The notes below the pieces were generated by a model. That model searched no databases, was not told the DNA's origin, and worked only from the letters and a program-made list of their open reading frames with translations. Position numbers and translations under genes: made by a program. Shown piece after piece: positions 1 through 8,552 of a DNA stretch of 64,000 nucleotides (positions within the stretch are counted from its first letter, which is position 1; each line of letters opens with the position of its first letter). Origin of the DNA: CAVWDU01 sp963840725 (GTDB lineage Bacteria; Pseudomonadota; Gammaproteobacteria; Pseudomonadales; Halieaceae); the NCBI GenBank assembly GCA_963840725.1, contig CAWIZY010000016.1:1116001-1180000 (forward strand), given 5' to 3'.

Positions 1-698
1 GACCCAAAGACCAGTATCGGCTGGAAGAGATTTCCCCCTACCTGGACCTCAGTGTCGATTACGGTTGGCTATGGTGGATAGCGCAACCCCTGTTCTGGTT
101 ATTGACGAAGATTCATGCGCTGGTCGGCAACTGGGGTGTTGCGATTATTCTCTTGACTGTTCTTATCAAGGCGGCCTTTTTCAAGTTGTCTGCGACCAGC
201 TATCGGTCCATGGCTAATATGCGCCGCGTCCAACCCAAAATGGCTGATATCCGCGAGCAATATGCGGACGATAAACAGAAACAGTCCCACGCAATGATGG
301 AGCTGTATAAGAAGGAAAAGATTAATCCCATGGGAGGCTGTCTCCCCATTCTGGTCCAAATGCCTGTCTTTATCGCCCTCTACTGGACTCTGATGGAGAG
401 CGTAGAGCTGAGACACGCGCCTTTCATACTTTGGATTAAAGATCTGTCAGTTATGGATCCATTGTTTGTACTGCCGCTATTGATGGGTGCCAGCATGTGG
501 TTTATGCAAAAGCTCAATCCGCCGCCGCCCGACCCGATGCAAGCAAAGATCATGCAGTGGTTGCCTATTGTATTTACCTTCTTCTTTCTCTGGTTTCCGG
601 CCGGGCTGGTACTCTACTGGGTGGTCAACAACCTCTTGTCCATGGCACAACAGTACGTGATCACCCGTCAGATCGAGGCCGCTGGTTCTCCGACCTGA
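1..698 (+). CDS. yidC: Membrane protein insertase YidC, C-terminal part (5' end outside window)
   Basis: YidC inserts and folds proteins in the inner membrane, alone or with the Sec translocon; F-type ATPase subunit c is a classic client, and atpE lies in this window. The frame is open from base 3, so the gene begins upstream of the window and the ATG at 102 is internal. The visible part is the conserved YidC/Oxa1 core: hydrophobic segments around GNWGVAIILLTVLIKAAFF, a basic cytoplasmic loop (YADDKQKQSHAMMELYKKEK), then NPMGGCLPILVQMPVFIALY and two further membrane segments ending near LSMAQQYVITRQ. The large periplasmic domain expected upstream is not visible. The gene is followed after 117 bases by mnmE, as in many gammaproteobacteria. 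Confidence 0.97.
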   Translation, partial: PKDQYRLEEISPYLDLSVDYGWLWWIAQPLFWLLTKIHALVGNWGVAIILLTVLIKAAFFKLSATSYRSMANMRRVQPKMADIREQYADDKQKQSHAMMELYKKEKINPMGGCLPILVQMPVFIALYWTLMESVELRHAPFILWIKDLSVMDPLFVLPLLMGASMWFMQKLNPPPPDPMQAKIMQWLPIVFTFFFLWFPAGLVLYWVVNNLLSMAQQYVITRQIEAAGSPT

Positions 699-815
699 AA
701 AGCGACGGTGCTCGTCAGTTGATCCGCCATGACCGGGGCCATTCGCTGACCCGCGCTAGCGGGCGATAGCAGCGTCCTGCTGCGGTCGAACCCGCTTCAA
801 CGACAGGGCTATACT

Positions 816-2204
816 GTGGAAATGAACCCTAGTGACGCCCTTGATCAGGACACCATAGTGGCCATTGCCACACCGCCCGGCCGCGGCGGTGTTGGTATCG
901 TACGGCTATCTGGTCCTAAGGCGTTGAACATCGGTCAGCGGGTTTGCCGGCAAGATTTAAAACCCCGCCATGCACACTACGCCACATTCACCGGCCAAGG
1001 GCAACGTGCCCTGGATAACGGCATTAGCCTATTCTTCCCGGGGCCTGCTTCCTTCACCGGTGAAGATGTGATCGAACTGCAGGGCCATGGCGGACCGATC
1101 ATCCTCGACCTTCTGGTACACCGCTGCACCGCTCTGGGAGCACGGCTAGCGAGGCCCGGTGAGTTCTCAGAGCGTGCCTACCTTAATGGCAAGATCGATC
1201 TCACCCAGGCAGAAGCTATTGCCGACCTTATCAATAGCACTACCGAGCAAGCGGCCTTGAACGCCAGCCGATCCTTGCAAGGCGTGTTCTCAACTAAAGT
1301 GGATACGCTGGTCGAATCCGTGACGCGTTTGCGGGTCTATATTGAGGCGTCTATCGACTTTCCAGAGGAGGAAATCGATTTCATTGCTGAGGGGCGTGTA
1401 CGAGAGCAATTAATGGCTCTCATTGAACAGTCGGCAGCCGTGCTTGCCGAGGCCCAGCAAGGCCAGTTGATCCAGGAAGGTATGAAGCTGGTAATCGCAG
1501 GGCGACCCAATGCGGGTAAGTCCAGTTTGCTCAATGCACTGTCCGGTAATGAAAGCGCTATTGTCACTGCCGTTGAGGGAACGACCCGGGATGTTCTCAG
1601 GGAACACATCCAGATCGATGGCATGCCGCTTCATATTGTTGATACCGCCGGACTCAGGGAAGCTACTGATGAGATAGAGCAAGAGGGCATTCGGCGTGCC
1701 TGGCAGGAAATCGACAGCGCTGACCAGTTACTTATGGTTGTGGATGCCGCAGGTGATACAAACCCCGTTGTCGACCCCGGACAAACACTCGCTGGTCTGG
1801 GTAGAGACATTCCCACCCGCATTCCTGTCACTCTGATCTTAAATAAGTGCGACCTCATCGATCAGTCACCCTCGATCCTTACAACAGATGGCAACACGGT
1901 AATCAGACTGTCAGCAAGAACGGGAGCCGGGCTGACGTTTCTTCGCGAACATCTCAAAGAGTGCATGGGTTTTCAACCTGGCGGGGACGGCCGCTTTAGC
2001 GCCCGCAGACGTCACCTGGTCGCACTGGAAGAGGCCCTGGCAATCCTGAGCAGCGCTCTACAACAACTGGAATCCTCCGGTGCCGGCGAACTACTGGCGG
2101 AAGATCTTCGCCACTGCCAAAACGCACTGGGGGAAATTACCGGCGCAATAAGCAGCGACGAGTTACTCGGGGAAATTTTCTCCAGTTTTTGCATTGGCAA
2201 ATAG
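816..2204 (+). CDS. mnmE: tRNA-5-carboxymethylaminomethyluridine(34) synthesis GTPase MnmE
   Basis: MnmE works with MnmG (encoded at 12897) to modify the wobble uridine of several tRNAs. The protein has the N-terminal folate-binding domain (start near DTIVAIATPPGRGGVGIVRL), a helical domain, and an inserted G domain with GRPNAGKSS (P-loop), DTAGLRE (switch II) and NKCD. It ends with the invariant FCIGK, whose cysteine is the family hallmark. The length of about 462 residues is normal. GTG at 816 is preferred over ATG at 822 because an AGGG lies 8 bases upstream of it; the two starts differ by two residues. mnmE and mnmG are separated here by about 10.7 kb. Confidence 0.97.
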   Translation: MEMNPSDALDQDTIVAIATPPGRGGVGIVRLSGPKALNIGQRVCRQDLKPRHAHYATFTGQGQRALDNGISLFFPGPASFTGEDVIELQGHGGPIILDLLVHRCTALGARLARPGEFSERAYLNGKIDLTQAEAIADLINSTTEQAALNASRSLQGVFSTKVDTLVESVTRLRVYIEASIDFPEEEIDFIAEGRVREQLMALIEQSAAVLAEAQQGQLIQEGMKLVIAGRPNAGKSSLLNALSGNESAIVTAVEGTTRDVLREHIQIDGMPLHIVDTAGLREATDEIEQEGIRRAWQEIDSADQLLMVVDAAGDTNPVVDPGQTLAGLGRDIPTRIPVTLILNKCDLIDQSPSILTTDGNTVIRLSARTGAGLTFLREHLKECMGFQPGGDGRFSARRRHLVALEEALAILSSALQQLESSGAGELLAEDLRHCQNALGEITGAISSDELLGEIFSSFCIGK

Positions 2205-2651
2205 ATAGTTTTGATCACAAGTTATTCACATATGACCAACAGGATAGCCCCACAGTTGCCAACCTATTACTGCTAAACAGCCCGATAGCGGCCTGGCGCG
2301 CGTTCGATGATCAGCCTGTGGAGTAAAGCTGTAATTAACTCGAATCTGCTGTGGATAGAACCTGAACAACACGGTCTCGCGTGACCAGCGCGTGAGTTAT
2401 GCAGTTTCTCTCCCGGGTAACGCACGTCTTGCCCCCGGCTTCTAACGGGGCTTTTCCCACGGTTTGAGAAAGCACTAACTAATTGATGTAAAAGAAGAAT
2501 GAAGAGTTTTCCACAGTTGAAGGGCGCGCTAATAACAGTAACAACAATAATCCTAATATACTCATATATATAAATATATGATTTATTCTTTAAGCGTTAC
2601 AGACGACAGAACACAAATCATCAGTCCGCAAATTCAGAGGCAAATACTGAA
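2205..2651. other. oriC: Candidate chromosomal replication origin (oriC)
   Basis: This 447-base non-coding stretch follows mnmE and precedes a rightward gene. It holds a perfect DnaA box TTATTCACA (2222-2230), two one-mismatch boxes (complement CTATCCACA at 2350-2358; TTTTCCACA at 2507-2515) and weaker ones at 2317-2325 (TACTCCACA on the complement) and 2397-2405. A strongly AT-rich run spans about 2529-2594, the composition expected of an unwinding element, beside the box at 2507. GATC sites occur at 2213 and 2309. In Vibrio-type genomes the origin lies between mnmE-mioC and mnmG, so the position fits. The function is inferred: not all boxes are perfect, and the dnaA side is outside the window. 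Confidence 0.6.
2431..2455 (+). terminator. Possible terminator of the yidC-mnmE unit inside the origin region
   Basis: A GCCCC/GGGGC stem with an 11-base loop is followed by only four T residues. The position, 227 bases after the mnmE stop, and the short T run make this weak. If real, it would limit transcription from mnmE into the AT-rich part of the candidate origin. Confidence 0.3.
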
Positions 2652-3266
2652 ATGGGTTATTACCACGAGCACGTACTCCCCAAGTTCTTGAACCTGGCCT
2701 GTGGGACCAAACCCATTGGTCGGCAACGGCAGAAAGTTGTCCCCGGTGCCGAGGGTATAATCCTGGAGGTCGGTATGGGTTCAGGGCTTAACTTGCCATA
2801 TTACAACCCGGATAAGGTGAAAAAAGTCTGGGGCCTGGAGCCTTCACATGGCATGCGTGAACAAGCTGCGCAACGGGTTGCACAAGCCCCATTTCCCCTG
2901 GAGTGGCTGGATCTGCCAGGGGAGGAGATCCCACTGGATAGCAACAGCGTCGACACAGTGGTCCTGACCTATACTCTCTGCACCATACCGGACTGGCAGC
3001 GGGCTCTTGAACAAATGCGCCGTGTTTTGAAGCCAGGCGGTAAGCTATTGTTCAGTGAACATGGTCTGGCTCCCGATCAGGGGGTGCGAAACTGGCAGCA
3101 GCGGATCAATCCGCTGTGGATGAAACTGGCTGGAGGCTGCCACCTGAATCGTGATATTCCCCTGCTACTCAAACAAGGTGGTTTTGTGATTCGAGATATT
3201 GAGTCGCTTTATTTGCCATCGACACCCCGTTTTGCGGGGTTTACTTATTGGGGGTACGCCGTTTGA
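2652..3266 (+). CDS. Class I SAM-dependent methyltransferase
   Basis: A 204-residue soluble protein with the class I methyltransferase fold. Motif I is ILEVGMGSGLNLPYY at residues 37-51, an acidic residue follows the second strand (GLEPS), and TVVLTYTLCTIPDW is the motif IV strand. RVLKPGGKLLFSEHG is the typical post-motif III segment of the Methyltransf_11/UbiE group. Close relatives are usually annotated as phosphatidylethanolamine N-methyltransferase-like or METTL7-like, but the substrate cannot be read from the sequence. It is the first gene after the candidate origin and is followed by a DUF3754 gene after 105 bases. A perfect 7-bp hairpin (3299-3319) without a T run lies in that gap. 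Confidence 0.85.
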   Translation: MGYYHEHVLPKFLNLACGTKPIGRQRQKVVPGAEGIILEVGMGSGLNLPYYNPDKVKKVWGLEPSHGMREQAAQRVAQAPFPLEWLDLPGEEIPLDSNSVDTVVLTYTLCTIPDWQRALEQMRRVLKPGGKLLFSEHGLAPDQGVRNWQQRINPLWMKLAGGCHLNRDIPLLLKQGGFVIRDIESLYLPSTPRFAGFTYWGYAV

Positions 3267-3371
3267 AACGACCCGCAGTTGCCTGGTGGCAAACCCATCG
3301 AGATTCTTGGCTAATCTCGCAGCGGGCACTCGCTACCGGGACAGATGTCGTACGCGCGCTGAAAGCCCACC

Positions 3372-4568
3372 ATGAGTGAGCTAGCCCGCTTGCGGTTTAT
3401 TCCATTTCGCCGCAGTGACCTGCTGCAAATGTGTCTGCATGACGCGGGGATCACCGCTCCTCTCAGGACTGATCTCACTGCAGCCTGGACCATTATTGAG
3501 GCGCATTTTCGCGCTGAGTTTGCTGATATAAAAGACCGGATGAAGTCCAGCTATGCGCCCCTGGACCCGGACAGTGACATGCGCACCGTCGCCTCTTCAG
3601 CCATTGGAGGCGACAAGCCCGCGCCGCTTGCACCCGCTATTGAGTCGATGCTTCAGCGAGCCAACTATGAACGGGCGACGGAGGCCGAAGTGCGCCAGGC
3701 CTTTGCCACCGAGTCTCTGTTCCATATCAAGCTCTACGTGGACTTTGATGATTTCGAGGAAGTGCTGCTTTACTACCGCGGCTCACGCCCGGCTCAGGAG
3801 CAGGTCAAGCGCTGGTTCGGTCTTAAAAAAGTGCAGATCGATTTCACCTTGCTGGAACGCGTGGTGGTTTACATCCGGTTCAAAGAGGATATCGACGTGG
3901 ACAGCACTCTCGGGGGCTGCAGGCCTGGCAGCACCATGCTCAAACTCTTTCAGAATGTGCCGGACGCCGATGCGGAAATGCTCTTCCCCAACACGCGGGT
4001 GATGATGCAGCCGAGAGACAAATGGATGATCGGTATTCCGGCGCTGATTACCGGGGGTTTAACCTTCAGCACGAAACTCGGTGCAACGCTTGTATTGCTG
4101 GGATCGCTGTTCGGTTTTTGGTTCGGCGTGCATAGCGAGCCAGTGGAATTGGGTCGTACCGAAGTGCTGGTACTACTGGCCGGAATAGCGACGTTGGTTA
4201 CCTATTTCTGGAAGCAATTCAGTAAATTCCGCAAGCGTAAGCTCAAGTACACCGAAGCACTGACCCGTAATCTCTATTTCAAGTTGCTTGATAATAATAC
4301 CGGCGTGCTGCTGCGGTTGCTCGATGAGGCGGAAGACTCAGAGTGTAAGGAGTGCCTGCTCGCCTATAGCTATTTGCTTCAGGCCGCTGAGCCGATCAGC
4401 GCGGCAGAATTGGATAGTCGAATAGAAGCATGGCTGGCGAAAGACTGGGAATGCCGGATTGATTTTGAGGTTAACGATGCCCTTGCCAAACTTCAACACC
4501 TGGGCCTTGTTCAGCAGGAAGGTGGATTCTGGAGTCTCGCCAATGGCAAAGAATCGGTTTGTGATTAA
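3372..4568 (+). CDS. DUF3754 (TMEM143-like) membrane protein
   Basis: A 398-residue protein of unknown function. The N-terminal two thirds look soluble and carry the conserved block around DFDDFEEVLLYYRG (residues 125-137) and LLERVVVYIRFK, which I associate with DUF3754, a family that includes the human mitochondrial protein TMEM143. PRDKWMIGIPALITGG leads into two membrane segments at about 219-252 and 264-281. They are followed by a basic stretch (KFRKRKLK) and a helical C-terminal domain of about 110 residues that may lie in the cytoplasm. The 3' end overlaps the facing cyclase-like gene by 4 bases. The family assignment is from memory of the motifs; no function is claimed. Confidence 0.65.
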   Translation: MSELARLRFIPFRRSDLLQMCLHDAGITAPLRTDLTAAWTIIEAHFRAEFADIKDRMKSSYAPLDPDSDMRTVASSAIGGDKPAPLAPAIESMLQRANYERATEAEVRQAFATESLFHIKLYVDFDDFEEVLLYYRGSRPAQEQVKRWFGLKKVQIDFTLLERVVVYIRFKEDIDVDSTLGGCRPGSTMLKLFQNVPDADAEMLFPNTRVMMQPRDKWMIGIPALITGGLTFSTKLGATLVLLGSLFGFWFGVHSEPVELGRTEVLVLLAGIATLVTYFWKQFSKFRKRKLKYTEALTRNLYFKLLDNNTGVLLRLLDEAEDSECKECLLAYSYLLQAAEPISAAELDSRIEAWLAKDWECRIDFEVNDALAKLQHLGLVQQEGGFWSLANGKESVCD

Positions 4569-5188
4569 CCCTGGAAGCTGTGGCGGAAGTAACTCAGCTC
4601 CAGCCCACTCACTGTGTGCCTGGCCCGTTCAAATTGATCGCGCATAGCGCTTGAGCTGTGTTGGTAGGCATTCTCAGTCAACAGTGTTTCTCCCCCGGCA
4701 GCGAGGTCCTCACCCAACTTGCACAGGATATTCATCTCGCTGGCAAAGTAGCCTTCGAGATCGTCACCGAACAGCATTCGGCCATAACCTATTCCAATGC
4801 CGACACGAAACGGTTCGGTTTCCGTGAGCATCAGTCCCGATCGGTGGATTTCTGCGTGTAGGGACAGTGCACAGCCGAGGGCATCGCTAACATGGCCGAA
4901 AACAGCGTAAAGATTATCGGCGTGGCCGTGAAACGCAAGGGAACGATGGGCGTGACACACAGGCTGGCAAAGACTGCGCATAGCCACCAAATTCGAGAGG
5001 GAATGAACGATTCCGTGGCTCTGGCTAACCCGGGAGAAGCCTGTGGAATCGAGCACCATGAGAGCAACCGTCTCCCCGTACTGCTCCCACAGGTCGCGCT
5101 CACGGGTCACCGGATCAATGTTGCGTTGTCGGTAGGCCGAAATGGTTTCGAGCAGTGTGGGCCCTGTTGTGGCTTGTCTCGCTGACAT
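4565..5188 (-). CDS. Class III adenylate/guanylate cyclase-domain protein
   Basis: A 207-residue protein made almost entirely of one class III cyclase homology domain. The two metal-binding aspartates are apparent: D47 in MVLDSTGFSRVS and D91 in GHADNLYAVF. The strand FRVGIGIGYGRMLFG and the helix with NILCKLGEDLA match the C-terminal part, where active enzymes have N and R; here N153 is kept and the arginine position may be K157. No sensor domain or membrane segment is present. Whether it makes cAMP, cGMP or nothing is open. ATG at 5188 is chosen because AGGG sits just upstream; a 21-residue longer form starting at 5251 lacks such a site. It converges on the DUF3754 gene. Confidence 0.7.
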   Translation of the reverse strand: MSARQATTGPTLLETISAYRQRNIDPVTRERDLWEQYGETVALMVLDSTGFSRVSQSHGIVHSLSNLVAMRSLCQPVCHAHRSLAFHGHADNLYAVFGHVSDALGCALSLHAEIHRSGLMLTETEPFRVGIGIGYGRMLFGDDLEGYFASEMNILCKLGEDLAAGGETLLTENAYQHSSSAMRDQFERARHTVSGLELSYFRHSFQG

Positions 5189-5452
5189 CCCTGTTCCCTT
5201 TACCCTCCAGAACGCTTCCAGTGTAGCAGTTGGAGCAGCCCGGAATACCATTGTGGTTGTTTCTGGTGTCCTTTGGCCTCAGAGGATAGCCGGCATTCAG
5301 CCGGGGTGGGGCGGGGTGCCGGATAAACCCCCGCTCAGGCCGAAAAGAGTCAGCTGTGAGCGGGCCGGCAGGGGGTATACGCGATCTGACCTGCGCTCCC
5401 TGAGCCTTTCAGGCGACCGCATGTACCGGCCTGAATCTGCAGCTATTTCCCC

Positions 5453-7441
5453 CTAGAGCAAGGGGGCGATAACCAAGCTGACTATCGCCATCACATTGAT
5501 GAGAATATTCATCGAGGGTCCCGACGTATCCTTGAACGGGTCGCCTACCGTGTCACCCACGACCGTGGCCGAATGGGTGTCAGAGCCTTTCCCGCCAAGA
5601 TTGCCCTTTTCAACGTACTTCTTTGCGTTATCCCAGGCTCCACCGGCATTGGCCATCATCAGAGCCATTAGCACGCAGCCCAATAGCGCCCCGCCCAGCA
5701 TGCCACCCAGTGATTCGGGCCCCAGTGCAAAGCCGACAATAACAGGGGTAGCGACCGCGATAGCGCCTGGCAGGATCATTCTGCGCAGTGCTGCCGTGGT
5801 CGCGATGTCCACACACCTGGCGGTGTCAGGTTCTGCGGTGCCCTCGAGTAAACCCGGAATCTCTCGGAACTGGCGCCTGATTTCGTTGATCATGTCGAAG
5901 GCCGCATCGCCCACTGCGGTCATGGTGATGGACGCGATAAGAAACGGCACCGTACCGCCAATGAACATACCCACCAGTACCGTAGGATCTGAGAGCTCCA
6001 GAGAAAACCCTGGCTGATGTTGCTGCACTGTTTCTACATAGGCGGCTATGATCGCCAATGCCGCCAGCGCGGCAGCGCCAATGGCGAAACCCTTGCCGAT
6101 GGCAGCGGTGGTATTGCCTACTTCATCGAGGCCATCAGTAATTTTGCGAGTCTCTTCTCCCATGCCAGCCATTTCAGCGATACCACCGGCGTTATCTGCA
6201 ACCGGCCCGTAGGCGTCGATTGCCATGGTAATGCCGACGGTAGCCAGCATGCCCACAGCGGCAATCCCGACGCCATACAGACCCGACAATGAGGTGGAAA
6301 GATAGATGATTGCGGCGAGACTCAGGATGGGGAGCACTACTGACTCCATGCCAACGGCGAGGCCAGTAATCATCACCGTAGCCGGCCCTGTTTCGCCGGA
6401 TTTGGCAATTTTTCGTACCGGCGAACCGCCGGTGTAATATTCAGTGATCAAGCCAATGGCCACACCGCCCACGGCCCCACAAACCACTGACCACCAGATG
6501 TTGCTATCCAGCTCCATTGCCGCAATCAGGAACCAGGCCATGGCAACGAAGATGACAGGAGCCAACAGAGTGCCAGCTCGCAGTGCCGCTTCCGGTGCAG
6601 CGTTGGAACGGGCTCGCACAATCAGAATGCCCGCGAAAGAGGCAATCAGGCCGATACTTGCCAGGGCCAGGGGCAGAAACATCATGCCGCTGCGGACACC
6701 AATCGCCATGGTGGAAGCAATAGCGATGCAGGCGATCATCGATCCGCAGTAGGATTCGAAAATATCTGAACCCATACCGGCAATGTCGCCGACATTATCA
6801 CCAACGTTGTCGGCGATGACCCCTGGGTTGCGCGGATCGTCCTCCGGAATACCAGCCTCGATCTTGCCGACAAGGTCGGCGCCTACATCGGCACTCTTGG
6901 TAAAGATTCCGCCGCCTACCCTGGAAAACAGAGCCACAGTAGAGGCGCCCATACCGAAACCGTGGATGGCGTGGACTGTTTCAGCGTCGCCCGCGAAATA
7001 CCAGTACAGACCCCCCAGACCAATCAGGCCCAGCGAAGCTACACACAGACCCATCACCGATCCGCCATAGAACGAAATCGACAGGGCTTGAGCAGCGCCG
7101 TGCGTATGAGCCGCCACCGCCGTGCGAACATTGGCCTTGGTGGCAGCGAACATGCCGAGATAACCGGCAGTTGCTGAAGAAATAGCGCCGACCAGGAAAG
7201 CCAGAGCGGTATTGACACCCAGGGGTGATAAAAAGATAAGCACCAGCAGTACTGCAGAGAACATTGCCAGCATTTTGTATTCGCGATGCATGAAGACCAT
7301 GGCACCAAGGTGAATCTGGTCACCGATCTTCTTGACCACGCCATCGCCATGATTGTGGCGGGTCATAATGTGGTAGATACAAAAAGCGACGCCCAGTCCT
7401 AAAAGCCCGAGAATGGGAGGTATTAGAAAGTACTCTGACAT
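5453..7441 (-). CDS. hppA: K+-dependent membrane-bound ion-translocating pyrophosphatase
   Basis: Hydrolyses pyrophosphate and pumps H+ or Na+ across the inner membrane. The 662-residue, highly hydrophobic protein has about 16 membrane segments and the family signatures: TKSADVGADLVGK (181-193), the acidic DDPRNPGVIADNVGDNVGD (201-219) and DNAGGIAEMAGM (416-427). At 442-450 it reads GNTTAAIGK. The alanine where K+-independent enzymes have lysine places it in the K+-dependent class, by established family knowledge. H+ versus Na+ specificity was not resolved. It is a single leftward gene, divergent from the hydrolase gene at 7572. Together with the ATP synthase downstream it links pyrophosphate to the ion gradient. 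Confidence 0.95.
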   Translation of the reverse strand: MSEYFLIPPILGLLGLGVAFCIYHIMTRHNHGDGVVKKIGDQIHLGAMVFMHREYKMLAMFSAVLLVLIFLSPLGVNTALAFLVGAISSATAGYLGMFAATKANVRTAVAAHTHGAAQALSISFYGGSVMGLCVASLGLIGLGGLYWYFAGDAETVHAIHGFGMGASTVALFSRVGGGIFTKSADVGADLVGKIEAGIPEDDPRNPGVIADNVGDNVGDIAGMGSDIFESYCGSMIACIAIASTMAIGVRSGMMFLPLALASIGLIASFAGILIVRARSNAAPEAALRAGTLLAPVIFVAMAWFLIAAMELDSNIWWSVVCGAVGGVAIGLITEYYTGGSPVRKIAKSGETGPATVMITGLAVGMESVVLPILSLAAIIYLSTSLSGLYGVGIAAVGMLATVGITMAIDAYGPVADNAGGIAEMAGMGEETRKITDGLDEVGNTTAAIGKGFAIGAAALAALAIIAAYVETVQQHQPGFSLELSDPTVLVGMFIGGTVPFLIASITMTAVGDAAFDMINEIRRQFREIPGLLEGTAEPDTARCVDIATTAALRRMILPGAIAVATPVIVGFALGPESLGGMLGGALLGCVLMALMMANAGGAWDNAKKYVEKGNLGGKGSDTHSATVVGDTVGDPFKDTSGPSMNILINVMAIVSLVIAPLL

Positions 7442-7496
7442 TGGTCGGTTCCCCGGTTATTATGTGTGTTGGTACACAGGCAAGCTAACAAAATTT

Positions 7497-7520
7497 ACCC
7501 GGCGCACACAAGTGCCGGGT
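7497..7520. repeat. Inverted repeat in the hppA-hydrolase divergent region
   Basis: ACCCGGC and GCCGGGT form a perfect 7-bp stem that is extendable with GCAC/GTGC near the loop. It lies about 55 bases upstream of hppA and 50 bases upstream of the hydrolase start, so it could be an operator or a leader hairpin. No long T run follows it on either strand. Confidence 0.4.
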
Positions 7521-7571
7521 CCAACCCAAAAAATCCGTATGCCATCAAGTGCTGTTTAGCCGGAGGACGTC

Positions 7572-8417
7572 GTGAGCCAGCTCCAGGGAACATTCACAAC
7601 CGCTGATGGGAGCTCGCACTTCTACCAGTACTGGCAACCGCCCGGGGATGCTCGCGCAGTGATAATCGTGGTGCATGGTGCGGGTGAGCACAGTGGCCGC
7701 TATGAGCGCTTAGCCACTTACTGCGTGGATCACGGTTATGCGGTGGCGGCCCTGGACCACCGGGGACATGGCAAATCGGAAGGTACCCGGGTCCATGTGC
7801 AGAGATTCGATGACTATCTGGACAGTCTCGAAGTGTTTCACCGCCAGGTGGTCAGGGATTGGCCCAATCTGCCATTATTTCTGTTGGGCCACTCGCTGGG
7901 GGGGCTGATCAGCAGCCGTTATCTGCTCCAGCATCAGAGCGGCTTCGCGGGCTGCGTCCTGTCCGGGCCGGCGATAATGACCGAGATTGAGCCCGGCCTG
8001 CTGCAGACCTGGCTGATACGACTGCTGGCATTGCTGTATCCGAGTGCCGGGGTATTGCAGCTGGACGCCAGGGGCGTGAGTCGCGATCCGGAAGAGGTAG
8101 AGCGCTACCTGCAGGACCCCCTTGTTCATAATGGGAAAATGACCGCGCGTCTGGTTAGTGAGCTGTTCAATGCAATGACAGCGATCCGCAATACCGCAGC
8201 TGAAATACACCTGCCAATGCTGTTGTTGCATGGGGGTGCCGATGCGATGACGTCACCCGAAGGGTCCCGGTTTTTGTACAATAATATCAGTTCCACAGAC
8301 AAGGAATTAAAAATATATCCGGAACTGTTTCATGAAATTTTCAATGAACCAGAACACCCGGCCGTGTATGCCGATGTCCTGACCTGGTGCGATGCGAGGC
8401 TGCCTGGGCCCGAGTGA
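7572..8417 (+). CDS. Alpha/beta hydrolase, monoacylglycerol lipase/lysophospholipase type
   Basis: A 281-residue cytoplasmic serine hydrolase of the Hydrolase_4 type. The nucleophile elbow is GHSLGG (Ser108), the likely acid is Asp224 in HGGADAMTSPEGS, and the likely base is His254 in YPELFHEIFNEPE. The oxyanion-region motif VHGAGEHSGRY is typical of monoglyceride lipases and PldB-like proteins. The start is GTG with a clear CGGAGG 7 bases upstream. It has no signal peptide, so it probably acts on intracellular acylglycerols or lysophospholipids. It lies between hppA and glrK with no evident functional tie to either. Confidence 0.88.
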   Translation: MSQLQGTFTTADGSSHFYQYWQPPGDARAVIIVVHGAGEHSGRYERLATYCVDHGYAVAALDHRGHGKSEGTRVHVQRFDDYLDSLEVFHRQVVRDWPNLPLFLLGHSLGGLISSRYLLQHQSGFAGCVLSGPAIMTEIEPGLLQTWLIRLLALLYPSAGVLQLDARGVSRDPEEVERYLQDPLVHNGKMTARLVSELFNAMTAIRNTAAEIHLPMLLLHGGADAMTSPEGSRFLYNNISSTDKELKIYPELFHEIFNEPEHPAVYADVLTWCDARLPGPE

Positions 8418-8434
8418 CCGGGTACGGGATGCCA

Positions 8435-8463
8435 GGGGGCTATGATCCCGGGGGCCATGATCC
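8435..8463. repeat. 15-base direct repeat upstream of glrK
   Basis: GGGGGCTATGATCC (8435-8448) is repeated with one change as GGGGGCCATGATCC (8450-8463), giving a 15-base period. It is one of several GC-rich 13-15-base repeats in the window and lies in the 135-base gap before glrK. Confidence 0.7.
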
Positions 8464-8552
8464 TGAAGCTGGCAGGACGCGTGCCCGACAATCAGCGGGT
8501 TACAGGCCCGGCAATGCACGTTAAAATCGCCGCTCCTTGGCGTTCCCGGTAG

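Noticed and set aside
3225..3242. CCCCG-TTTTG-CGGGG hairpin followed by TTTA
   Set aside because: It lies inside the methyltransferase coding sequence before the stop and lacks a full T run.
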